A stretch of DNA of 64,000 nt, taken from an uncultured Alistipes sp. (GTDB taxonomy: Bacteria; Bacteroidota; Bacteroidia; Bacteroidales; Rikenellaceae). Below, piece after piece: positions 1 to 7,838 of this stretch. How positions within the stretch are numbered: position 1 is the stretch's first letter; each line of letters begins with the position of its first letter. The position numbers were made by a program, and so were the translations under genes. The DNA lies in contig UQUQ01000002.1 of assembly GCA_900544265.1 (NCBI GenBank), forward strand, positions 96,701 to 160,700. Direction: 5' to 3'. The notes below the pieces were generated by a model, which was not told the DNA's origin, made no database searches, and saw only the letters and a list, made by a program, of their open reading frames with translations.

Positions 1-2
1 GG

Positions 3-1556
3 GACCGATTGCGAGAGCTGGCATCTGGTCAGGGTATCATGCCCTTCTCCAATATCAAGCTGACGCAGTTCTATGGAATAGAGATAGACGAATATGCCTG
101 TGACACGGCAAGACTGTCACTTTGGCTGGCAGAACATCAGATGAACAACCGCTTTTATGAGGAGTTCGGTTCACGACCGAACCCGCTCCCTCTGCACCAG
201 AGTGGCAATATTGTTTGTGGTAATGCCTGCCGTATGGACTGGGAGCAGGTGTGCCCACACTCCGCTGATGAAGAGGTCTATGTGATGGGCAATCCGCCGT
301 ATCTGGGGAGTAAACTACAAAGCTCTGAACAAAAAGAGGATTTGCAGATTGCCATGCCGTCCCTTAAAGAAAATAAGAGCATGGATTATATTTCTGCTTG
401 GTTTTGGAAGGGGGCACATTATATCAAGGGGACGCACGCCCGTTATGCCTTCGTAACTACCAACTCCTTGTGTCAGGGCGAGCAAGTGAGTATGTTGTGG
501 GGTCATATCTTTGACATGGGACTTACTATCTTTTTTGCTCACACCTCGTTCAAATGGTCCAACAATGCTAAAAACAATGCGGGGGTGACCTGTGCGATAG
601 TTGGAGTAGCCTCACAATATACAGGATTGCGTAAGTTGTATAACGAACGAGAGATTCGCCTTGTGCAGAACATTAACCCCTATCTAAGCGAAGGAGTCAA
701 TTTGATTGTCTGCAAAAATTACGCTTCCCCTAAGGGATTCCCCAAAATGAATTTTGGTTGTATGCCTTATGATGGAGGAGGTCTGCTGATGACAGAACAG
801 GAGAAAGAGGAGTTTTGTGCCTTGTACCCTCAAGATGCCGATTTGGTCAAACGTTTGTGTGGGTCCTATGAGTTCATCAATAATGTTGATAGATATTGCT
901 TTTGGATTGATGATGCAGACTTGTCGCGCGCCTTTGCTAATCCCTATATTGCCGTGCGGATTGAGCGAACAAAACAAGTGCGGTTGAAAAGCAAGGACAA
1001 GGCAGGACGGGAACTGGCAAAACGCCCTCATCAATTCAGAGAATATTTTAAAATAGACAGTAATTCTATTATAATCCCAAGGCATTCATCTGAAAATAGG
1101 GATTATATTCCTATTGGCTATTTTGAAAAAGACGAACAGGTTGTCATCCCTGATTCTGCTTTTGCCGTCTACAATGCGGAATTGTGGCTGTTTGGGGTGC
1201 TGACCTCCAAGATGCACAATATCTGGGTGCGGGCTGTGGGAGGCCGATTGAAAACGGACTACCGCTATTCTGCAACCTTGTGTTACAATACTTTCCCATT
1301 TCCCAAGATTTCAGCAGAACAGAAAGAGGAGCTGACAGTTCTTGCAAGGGAAGTATTGGGGGTAAGAGCAGAGCATATAGAGATGACGTTGGGAGAGATG
1401 TACAATCCTGAGACAATGCCTGTGGACCTGCGTCTGGCACATCAGGCGTTGGATGCAGCCATTGAGCGTTGTTACCGCCCTGAGCCCTTCCTTTCAGATG
1501 AGGAGCGGTTGGAATACCTCTTCAAACTCTATGAACGAATGACAAAAAAGAAGTAA
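3..1556 (+). CDS. MmeI-type class I SAM-dependent DNA methyltransferase (5' end outside window)
   Basis: Putative adenine-N6 DNA methyltransferase of an R-M or related defence system. The frame is open to the left edge, so the N-terminus is missing. Counting from the TTG at base 9, a SAM-pocket segment (FYGIEIDEYA, then WLAEHQMN) is followed by the amino-methylase catalytic motif NPPY at residues 95-98. The middle resembles the MmeI-family target-recognition region. The end (LRLAHQALDAAIERCY, then DEERLEYLFKLYERM) resembles the MmeI C-terminal domain. MmeI itself carries an N-terminal nuclease; whether this protein does cannot be seen. The next gene starts 6 nt downstream, so it heads or sits inside a tight operon. 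Base composition is AT-richer than the core from 7.8 kb on. Family assignment is confident; specificity is unknown. Confidence 0.85.
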   Translation, partial: DRLRELASGQGIMPFSNIKLTQFYGIEIDEYACDTARLSLWLAEHQMNNRFYEEFGSRPNPLPLHQSGNIVCGNACRMDWEQVCPHSADEEVYVMGNPPYLGSKLQSSEQKEDLQIAMPSLKENKSMDYISAWFWKGAHYIKGTHARYAFVTTNSLCQGEQVSMLWGHIFDMGLTIFFAHTSFKWSNNAKNNAGVTCAIVGVASQYTGLRKLYNEREIRLVQNINPYLSEGVNLIVCKNYASPKGFPKMNFGCMPYDGGGLLMTEQEKEEFCALYPQDADLVKRLCGSYEFINNVDRYCFWIDDADLSRAFANPYIAVRIERTKQVRLKSKDKAGRELAKRPHQFREYFKIDSNSIIIPRHSSENRDYIPIGYFEKDEQVVIPDSAFAVYNAELWLFGVLTSKMHNIWVRAVGGRLKTDYRYSATLCYNTFPFPKISAEQKEELTVLAREVLGVRAEHIEMTLGEMYNPETMPVDLRLAHQALDAAIERCYRPEPFLSDEERLEYLFKLYERMTKKK

Positions 1557-1562
1557 CTTAAA

Positions 1563-2249
1563 ATGAAACAAATTGCTTTTGTTGTTATCCTCGTTTTATG
1601 CTTTATAGAGATATTCTTTCTTTATGAATATTTCTCTGTGTTCAATGGCTCTATATCCACTGATATTCAAAATTGGAGTTTGTTTTCGCAAATTATCAAT
1701 GGTGTTGTCATTGCGCTTTTGACAAGTATCAATATCTGGGTCTTCTATAAAATTTCTATCGCTATTGATAATAACAATAAAGAACGAGGTGTTGAGCAAA
1801 GACTATTTGAGGCTCAGAAGGTTCTAACAGATATGCGTATTAGACAATATGAGGAGTTAAGCCGTCTAGCCAATCAGTTTAAAGTATGTATATATAAACA
1901 ACAAGAAGACCCACAACTTTTAGAACACCTCAAATGTCAACTAATGTCGATGGATGATTCGTGGCTTTTCAAAAATGACAATATAGATGACCCTAATTTT
2001 CTGCATGACGTGATTAAGTTATTTTTGGAAAACTATGATGCAAAAAGTAAGGAAGATAAAGTTTCGCAGCTTACTAATATTTGTATATTTGTTGAGTTTT
2101 ATATAATCCTACAACAGCATAGGAATAAGGATGTTGAGGACTATATTAAAGACCCTAAGAATAGAGATTATTTAGACAGCACATTGATCTGCTTCGATCA
2201 ACTCGCGATGGAAATTTTACAAAAGGGGGAAGCTGATACCAACAAATAA
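1563..2249 (+). CDS. Two-TM membrane protein of unknown function in defence operon
   Basis: I do not recognise this 228-aa protein. It has two hydrophobic segments, about residues 4-27 and 38-63, and then a charged, helix-rich, probably cytoplasmic part from about residue 70 (EQRLFEAQKVLTDMRIRQYEEL looks coiled-coil prone, quoted here only as the start of that helix: EQRLFEAQKVLTDM). There is no signal peptidase site. It lies 6 nt after the methyltransferase and 7 nt before the helicase, so it is almost certainly co-transcribed and part of the same system. A membrane protein within a methylase/helicase/nuclease operon could be an effector or anchor, as in membrane-acting abortive-infection systems; this is inference only. 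Composition is strongly AT-rich. Confidence 0.7.
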   Translation: MKQIAFVVILVLCFIEIFFLYEYFSVFNGSISTDIQNWSLFSQIINGVVIALLTSINIWVFYKISIAIDNNNKERGVEQRLFEAQKVLTDMRIRQYEELSRLANQFKVCIYKQQEDPQLLEHLKCQLMSMDDSWLFKNDNIDDPNFLHDVIKLFLENYDAKSKEDKVSQLTNICIFVEFYIILQQHRNKDVEDYIKDPKNRDYLDSTLICFDQLAMEILQKGEADTNK

Positions 2250-2256
2250 GTAAACC

Positions 2257-4218
2257 ATGGAAAATCTTGTCAATATATCCTACAACCAAACAGGGGCTTC
2301 AACGGATGTTGATGCCATGGGTATGCGTGAAATGCAGCGCATGGTCTATGAACAGCGCACCCGCAAGTACCTTCTTGTCAAGGCGCCGCCCGCATCTGGA
2401 AAAAGCCGTGCATTGATGTTTGTTGCTCTGGACAAGTTAGCCAATCAAGGGATCAAAAAGGTGATTGTTGCAGTGCCTGAAAAGACGATTGGCCGCTCGT
2501 TCAAAAGTACGGAACTCAAGCGCTTTGGATTCTTTGCAGACTGGCAGGTGGCAGACTACTTCAACCTGTGCAGCGGTAGTGATGACAGTCGCAAATCCGC
2601 CCGCTTCAAGGAGTTTCTTAGAAACAGTCCCAACAAGGTTCTTGTATGCACCCATGCCACGCTGCGCAATGCCTTGAAAGAGGTGGAGAATGAGGAGTTG
2701 AACGACTGTTTCTTTGGGATTGATGAATTCCATCATGGTTCAGCAGATGCCTACAATGATTTGGGAGAACTGATCCGCCGGTTGATAACCTCTACATCTG
2801 CTCACATTATGGCTATGACGGGTTCCTACTTCCGTGGAGATCAGATTCCTATTCTCCGCCCAGAAGACGAGCAGCTATTCATGCCTTCTGTGAACTATGA
2901 TTATTACAGACAGCTCAATGGCTACAAATACCTCAAAAGTCTGGGATTAGGTTATCAATTCTATCAAGGAAAATTCATTACGGCAATTCCTGAGGCTCTG
3001 GACACAACCAAGAAGACCTTGATTCACATCCCGCCTGTACAAGGCAGGGAATCCTATGCAAAGAAATATGACATTGTAGCTGACATTATTGCAGAGATTG
3101 GCGAGGTAGTGGATGAGGATGCAGAACACTTTATCAAACTGGTTCGCACGCCTGACGGCAGAATCCTCAAGGTGGGAGATCTGGTTGAGGATAATGTGGC
3201 ACAACGCGCTGCACTGCAAAGCTATCTGCAACGGATGGACAGGCGGGATGCTTTGGACATTCTGATTGCTTTGGGCACAGCAAAAGAGGGATTTGATTGG
3301 CAATGGTGTGAGGTGTGTCTAACTATTGGAATGCGTGCCTCCATGACTGAGGTCGTGCAGATTATTGGTCGTTGTACAAGAGATTGTGAGGGAAAAACAC
3401 ATGCTCAGTTTATTAATCTTGTGCCTTGCCCTGATGCAGCACAGGAAGAGGTCAGTGTGGCTGTAAACAATATGTTGAAGGCAATAGCAGTCTCATTGCT
3501 CATGGAGCAGGTGATGGCTCCCAAGTGGGATTTCCGTACCAGACGAGATGATGACGAGCTGATCGCAGACAAAAAGAACAGAGTGCTTCATGTAGAAGGT
3601 TTGGCTGAGCCTACGGAACGTGCCAAATCCATTATTGAGAATGATATTACAGAGTTGAAAGCAACGGTTCTGTCAAGTGATATTTTGAAGCAGGCAATGG
3701 CAAATGATGCAATTGCAGAAGTTATCACACAAAGTTTGATTCCAAAGGTTATTCAAGAAAAATACCCAACTCTGACGGAGGAGGAGGTAGAATGTGTACG
3801 TCAGCGGTTAGTTCTCTCTATGGCAACACAGGGAGCAGAGATAACGGTTGATGAACACGGGCGTGAGTTCATTAACATTGCCAATAAATTCTGTGAGAAA
3901 GGTGTTGAACTGGATAAGTTGTCAATCAACTTAATTGATAGTATTAATCCATTCCAACGTGCTTATGAGATCATGGCAAGATCTCTTACACCTGAGGTTT
4001 TACGAGCCATTCAATTCAGTATTGAAGAACAGCGCTCTGATATGACCATTGAGGAGGCTGTACTTCTGCTGAAGAATTATTTGCCCAAATACAAAGAGGA
4101 GCATAATGGAGCAATACCTTCACTAAGCGATACTGAACCATTGGCCAAAAGAATTGCCTTGGCTATTGATTTTGTAGCCAAAAAGAAACGTGAATACTTA
4201 CGAACTGGCAAGCTATGA
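2257..4218 (+). CDS. Superfamily 2 DEAD/DEAH-type helicase of defence operon
   Basis: ATP-dependent nucleic-acid helicase or translocase, 653 aa. Visible motifs: Walker A PPASGKS at residues 44-50, a DEAH-box variant DEFH at 156-159 (GIDEFHH), motif III TGS at 188-190, and a motif VI-like QIIGRCTR at 368-375, so both RecA-like lobes are present. The C-terminal roughly 230 residues are helical without a domain I recognise. The gene starts 7 nt after the 2-TM gene and overlaps the nuclease gene by 4 nt (ATGA), a sign of translational coupling. In type I and type III R-M systems and in BREX/DISARM-like systems such helicases accompany methylases; here it is a separate polypeptide between a membrane protein and a GIY-YIG protein. 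Confidence 0.85.
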   Translation: MENLVNISYNQTGASTDVDAMGMREMQRMVYEQRTRKYLLVKAPPASGKSRALMFVALDKLANQGIKKVIVAVPEKTIGRSFKSTELKRFGFFADWQVADYFNLCSGSDDSRKSARFKEFLRNSPNKVLVCTHATLRNALKEVENEELNDCFFGIDEFHHGSADAYNDLGELIRRLITSTSAHIMAMTGSYFRGDQIPILRPEDEQLFMPSVNYDYYRQLNGYKYLKSLGLGYQFYQGKFITAIPEALDTTKKTLIHIPPVQGRESYAKKYDIVADIIAEIGEVVDEDAEHFIKLVRTPDGRILKVGDLVEDNVAQRAALQSYLQRMDRRDALDILIALGTAKEGFDWQWCEVCLTIGMRASMTEVVQIIGRCTRDCEGKTHAQFINLVPCPDAAQEEVSVAVNNMLKAIAVSLLMEQVMAPKWDFRTRRDDDELIADKKNRVLHVEGLAEPTERAKSIIENDITELKATVLSSDILKQAMANDAIAEVITQSLIPKVIQEKYPTLTEEEVECVRQRLVLSMATQGAEITVDEHGREFINIANKFCEKGVELDKLSINLIDSINPFQRAYEIMARSLTPEVLRAIQFSIEEQRSDMTIEEAVLLLKNYLPKYKEEHNGAIPSLSDTEPLAKRIALAIDFVAKKKREYLRTGKL

Positions 4219-5360
4219 ATTGGGATGAAGAATTATTGAAACTCTTTGATACGGAAGAGTTTGCCGGAATAAAGGCCCCTACACGCAAGAAAACTTCCAG
4301 CGACCGGCTTGTTAACTCGTTTCTGGAGATCATATCCTTTGTTGAGGCAAACAACAGGGAACCTCAAACAGATGGATCCATCAATGAGATGTCATTGGCA
4401 AGAACATTGGGATCAATCCGTAAGGATGAGCAGAAACGGGCTAAATGCCTGCCTTATGATTCTCTTGGCTTGCTTCAGGAAAAGGAAAAGACTATTGATG
4501 AGCAGTTGATAGAACTGTTCAATGATCCGTTATATAGCTCATCGTCTGAAGTTCAAGATATGTTTGAAATTCCAGACTACATGAAGAAAGCAACCATAGG
4601 GCGTCCTGAGTATATTGCACAACGTGTTGTTTGTGAGGACTTTGAAAATAAGTATGCAGGTGGATTCAAGGACGTTCATGCAAAGCTGAATGATGGACGC
4701 TATAAGTTGGTTAAGTTTAAGGATGAGCATCTCAAGACTGGAGCTTATTTTCTCGTGGACGGGATGCTTGTCCTTTTGGCTAAAATGGAAGGAGTCGCAA
4801 GAAAGAAAGACTACAAATTGGATGGCAGGACGCTATGCATTTATGAAAATGGTTTGCAATCAGATGTTCTACTTCAAAGTTTGGCAAAAGCAATCTACTC
4901 CGGTGGCTATTCTGTGAAGGATATGACGCTGACAGATGATGATCTTTTGAAAAAGGAATTCACTATTACCAAAAACGATATACCAAGTGGCCATATCTAT
5001 GTTTTGCGATCCAAATCAACCAACCCAGAGATAGCATCAATCAAAGATCTGTATAAGATTGGATTCACGACTCAAACTGTTGAAGAACGTATTGCCAATG
5101 CTAAGAATGATGCAACCTACCTGTTTGCTGATGTGGAAATAGTGGCTTCATGGCAGGTGTTTAATATCAAAGCGGTGGCTTTTGAAAATTTGATTCACAA
5201 ACTATTCAGCCATGTGCAATTGAAACTGTCTGCAGGAGATTCAAATCCAAAGGAGTGGTTCATAGTCCCTCTCTCGATTATTGAACAAGCTGTGAATTAT
5301 ATTATCAATGGTCAACCTATTGCTTATGATGCGCAGTTGAAAAAGATTGTGTTACTATAA
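4215..5360 (+). CDS. GIY-YIG nuclease family protein (T5orf172/MUG113-like C-terminal domain)
   Basis: Putative DNA endonuclease of the operon, 381 aa. Residues 1 to about 250 are unrecognised; an early part (about 30-90) is helical and resembles helicase-associated DNA-binding segments only loosely. The C-terminal domain has the GIY-YIG signature as HIYVL at 260-264 and YKIGF at 280-284, followed by a basic helix (VEERIANA) and a conserved Glu in FENLIHKLF, matching the T5orf172/MUG113 branch. Its start overlaps the helicase stop (ATGA). It is the last gene: a bidirectional terminator follows within 30 nt. A GIY-YIG nuclease could be the cleavage module for the methyltransferase/helicase pair (inference). 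Confidence 0.8.
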   Translation: MNWDEELLKLFDTEEFAGIKAPTRKKTSSDRLVNSFLEIISFVEANNREPQTDGSINEMSLARTLGSIRKDEQKRAKCLPYDSLGLLQEKEKTIDEQLIELFNDPLYSSSSEVQDMFEIPDYMKKATIGRPEYIAQRVVCEDFENKYAGGFKDVHAKLNDGRYKLVKFKDEHLKTGAYFLVDGMLVLLAKMEGVARKKDYKLDGRTLCIYENGLQSDVLLQSLAKAIYSGGYSVKDMTLTDDDLLKKEFTITKNDIPSGHIYVLRSKSTNPEIASIKDLYKIGFTTQTVEERIANAKNDATYLFADVEIVASWQVFNIKAVAFENLIHKLFSHVQLKLSAGDSNPKEWFIVPLSIIEQAVNYIINGQPIAYDAQLKKIVLL

Positions 5361-5381
5361 AATAAAAAGATAACGTAGTAC

Positions 5382-5420
5382 AAAAATATCTGCCATCAGA
5401 AATGGTGGCAGATATTATTT
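5382..5420. terminator. Bidirectional intrinsic terminator between convergent operons
   Basis: A 12-bp stem (5386-5397 with 5404-5415, one G-U pair) closes a 6-nt loop. It is flanked by an A-run on the left and a T-rich tract on the right, so it can work for both the + strand defence operon and the - strand XRE-ImmA gene. Confidence 0.8.
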
Positions 5421-5453
5421 TAGCACAGTTATAATCTTAGTACATATAATCTG

Positions 5454-6512
5454 TCAAAGTCTTATAGATAAACGTCTCTTCGAACTCTCACAAAATAGTT
5501 CATTATAATCATGGATTGTTAAACCTAGTAAGTCAGCTAACTCTTCCTGCGAATAATGTAAAGCAGAAAGATGCATATCTATCATTTGAGACAATAACGT
5601 TGGCTGATCTAAATCAACATAGCCACGTTCAAATTTCCGTTCTCCCATTCGACTGAGTTCAATCATATAGTATTTATAACGATTCTCATCAATGGTTTTA
5701 GCTGTAAATGCCCTTCTCAATATGGCAGCTTTTGACAATTTCCAATACGATTTAAGATGATCTAGATCTCTAATTCGAATATTCTGTATATCAAAATAAC
5801 AATCAAGATATGGCATATTGAATTCTGATGAAAACTCATCTGCTTGCGCTTCAATTGTCTTATCATCCTCATCTAAATCAAAAGCAATATGCATCACCAT
5901 ATGCCCTAATTCGTGCCCGAGAGTAAAACGCTTTCTATCATTAGGCATATTTTTATTGATAAATATTATGGGTTGCCCAGCATCTGTATATATAGAGAAG
6001 CCCATAAACTTATCAGAATTGAGATCCATTTCATATACAATAATGCCTGCATTTTCTATTATTTCAATAAGATTGCCAATGGGACCTTTGGGCACTTTAA
6101 AATAAGCTCTTATTCTTCGTGCTATATCTGATGGACTCAGATTTTCTGTAACTCTCATTTGAGGAAGTGTACAATCTTTTACTGCAACAGATCGCAACAG
6201 CTCATCAACACCCATTCTAATAATATCCCGCTTCGCCTCAATTGTACGAATTGTTGTTTTTAACAGACTCATGCGCTTCCTAAAATAAAATGCGCCCATA
6301 GGAGTTTGCTGAGTCTGCTTATAAAAAAAGGATAGGGGGTATTCCAAAACCGTAGCAATATTATGCAATGTTTCTGATGGAATTGGTAATTTATTCACTT
6401 CCATCTTCGAAAGGTTACTCTGCGATAGATTAGCGATCATCTTAGCTAATTGAGTCTGCGTAAGTTCACGACTTTCTCTAGCCAACTGGATCTGCTTCCC
6501 ATTTACATTCAT
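5454..6512 (-). CDS. XRE-type HTH fused to ImmA/IrrE-family metallopeptidase
   Basis: 352 aa. An N-terminal Cro/C1-type helix-turn-helix (about residues 8-62: RELTQTQLAKMI, then SQSNLSKME) precedes an M78 (ImmA/IrrE) zinc-peptidase domain whose zinc motif HELGH is at 200-204. Known relatives cleave phage-type repressors or act as antitoxins that combine DNA binding and proteolysis. The C-terminal 80 residues contain a second helical stretch (YSQEELADLLGL) that looks HTH-like. It begins 6 nt after the stop of the 222-aa gene, so the two form an operon with the unknown gene first. This arrangement resembles toxin-antitoxin or phage-response modules; the role is inferred. Confidence 0.85.
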   Translation of the reverse strand: MNVNGKQIQLARESRELTQTQLAKMIANLSQSNLSKMEVNKLPIPSETLHNIATVLEYPLSFFYKQTQQTPMGAFYFRKRMSLLKTTIRTIEAKRDIIRMGVDELLRSVAVKDCTLPQMRVTENLSPSDIARRIRAYFKVPKGPIGNLIEIIENAGIIVYEMDLNSDKFMGFSIYTDAGQPIIFINKNMPNDRKRFTLGHELGHMVMHIAFDLDEDDKTIEAQADEFSSEFNMPYLDCYFDIQNIRIRDLDHLKSYWKLSKAAILRRAFTAKTIDENRYKYYMIELSRMGERKFERGYVDLDQPTLLSQMIDMHLSALHYSQEELADLLGLTIHDYNELFCESSKRRLSIRL

Positions 6513-6518
6513 ATATAA

Positions 6519-7187
6519 TTACTTAGTTTGAGCCTCCTTTTGACGGATTCTAACAAGAGGCTGTTCTAAATCCACTGTTACAGTTACAGGATCATCTATT
6601 CCCATTTCCTGACCCTGAATCTGCTGAACTGCCAAAAGATCAGACACCCAATATTGTGACTGTTCTTTATCCTGATATATAGCATACAAGCCACTTAACA
6701 CATTCCAATTCGCAGGTTTATATCCAATAAAAATTATGGAACAAGGCTCTTCCGTAATACGTGCATATTGGGCATTAATACGCTCCGTATTCTCGGTTCT
6801 CAGATTTTGAGGTTCTAAGTTTGCGCCGACCTTCTTAAAAAAGATTATATAACTACCTATTCTCATATAATCTCGCCCTTCAACTGTAACCCCAAAATAC
6901 TCCCATCCTATAAGATCTTTAAGGACACCTATAATTTTCCCATTAAAGAACATCGCATCAAAGCGAGATAAAAAATGATGAGGAGGATGATTCGCATGTA
7001 ACTTCCATAATTCAGATGCTGCTTGTGCGAATGCCTTTCTAAAAATAGGGATATAAGGTAGAATTAGTTCCTCAAATTCCTTTTGATTGGGTTTAGGACG
7101 TTTCACATACTGAGCAGTATCAAATAAGACCTGCTCTTGCACAGAATGAAAGAAATGATTACTTTTGTGTCGCATATATATCTGCAT
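6519..7187 (-). CDS. Unknown protein paired with XRE-ImmA regulator
   Basis: 222 aa, not recognised. It is soluble, with no signal peptide or membrane segment, and has a mixed alpha/beta pattern with a hydrophobic strand-rich middle (YMRIGSYIIFF; CSIIFIGYKP). It ends in a basic tail. It is the first gene of a two-gene - strand operon and is translated just ahead of the XRE-ImmA protein (6-nt gap). That position is where a toxin partner would be expected, but no toxin fold can be named from the sequence. The ATG at 7187 was chosen because a TATCTTTG promoter box lies upstream at 7248-7255. An internal ATG four codons in is an alternative start. Confidence 0.65.
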   Translation of the reverse strand: MQIYMRHKSNHFFHSVQEQVLFDTAQYVKRPKPNQKEFEELILPYIPIFRKAFAQAASELWKLHANHPPHHFLSRFDAMFFNGKIIGVLKDLIGWEYFGVTVEGRDYMRIGSYIIFFKKVGANLEPQNLRTENTERINAQYARITEEPCSIIFIGYKPANWNVLSGLYAIYQDKEQSQYWVSDLLAVQQIQGQEMGIDDPVTVTVDLEQPLVRIRQKEAQTK

Positions 7188-7204
7188 TTATATGTTATTT
7201 ATTC

Positions 7205-7236
7205 GAGAGTCAATTACTTGCCGGTCATTGGCTCTC
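7205..7236. repeat. Inverted repeat in the leader of the XRE-ImmA operon
   Basis: The 8-nt arms GAGAGTCA (7205-7212) and TGGCTCTC (7229-7236) pair with one G-U, separated by 16 nt. They lie between the -7 box and the start of the 222-aa gene, a plausible operator for the XRE domain or an mRNA hairpin. Confidence 0.4.
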
Positions 7237-7247
7237 TTTTCTATTTG

Positions 7248-7255
7248 CAAAGATA
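7248..7255 (-). promoter_or_regulatory. Bacteroidetes -7 box (TATCTTTG) for XRE-ImmA operon
   Basis: On the - strand this is a perfect TAnnTTTG. No good TTTG is found at the -33 distance. It lies about 60 nt upstream of the first gene. Confidence 0.5.
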
Positions 7256-7492
7256 TATAATTTACCTGAAAAGTTGTATATAATATAGCGGAAAAGTTGT
7301 CAACAAGATATAAACAAAATAGAGAATCCAAATTGATGGAAAATAAACTTTCTAATAATTACATATATTAACTGATTATTTATATATAAATAATTGATAA
7401 ACAACAACTATTATACATCTTCAATGAGGAGGAGTATTGATATCCCTCTTCCGGAGAAGCTTTCCGGGGCGGGACATTGGAGACAAGAAAGA
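7256..7492. other. AT-rich to GC-rich transition (island edge)
   Basis: No gene is supported here. 7256-7420 is very AT-rich (many TATA runs) and continuous in style with the first 7.2 kb. Composition becomes GC-rich by about 7.5 kb and stays so to about 50 kb. I see no tRNA, integrase or obvious attachment repeat at the junction; the other island end lies outside the window. Confidence 0.5.
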
Positions 7493-7520
7493 GGAGTGAT
7501 CGCGTGATCGCTCCCTTTTT
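7493..7520 (+). terminator. Intrinsic terminator with no gene upstream in the window
   Basis: A 9-bp stem (7493-7501 with 7506-7514, one G-U) with loop GCGT is followed by C and five Ts. No + strand gene ends just before it. It may be the surviving terminator of a core gene displaced by the island. Confidence 0.6.
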
Positions 7521-7689
7521 GTTGTTGAGGTGGTGCTGCGGGAAGGGCTGGAGCTCCCGTCGTGCAACCGCGTGAAACACGGTGGACGAAAAAGTCCGGA
7601 GCCCGGGCGAAAACCGTGCGCAAAAGGACGAAAAACGTTCCTGAATGGCCGTGCGGGCCCATTTCGGACGGCAAATATTGCGGGTAATT

Positions 7690-7720
7690 TTTGCAGTTGG
7701 GCAGAATATTTCTACTTTTG
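7690..7720 (+). promoter_or_regulatory. Consensus Bacteroidetes promoter upstream of TPR regulator
   Basis: TTTG at 7690-7693, 19 nt, then TACTTTTG at 7713-7720. Transcription would begin near 7725 and leave a leader of about 115 nt before the ATG at 7839. Confidence 0.7.
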
Positions 7721-7838
7721 CCGTTCGGAAACCCTCCGTTCGATCCGTCGGATTTCGGATGCGGACCGGTGGGGGACTGCGTGGCGCGGCAGGGCGGTTT
7801 CGACCTGTCGGCGCGGATAGCTCCATGCAACAAGACCT

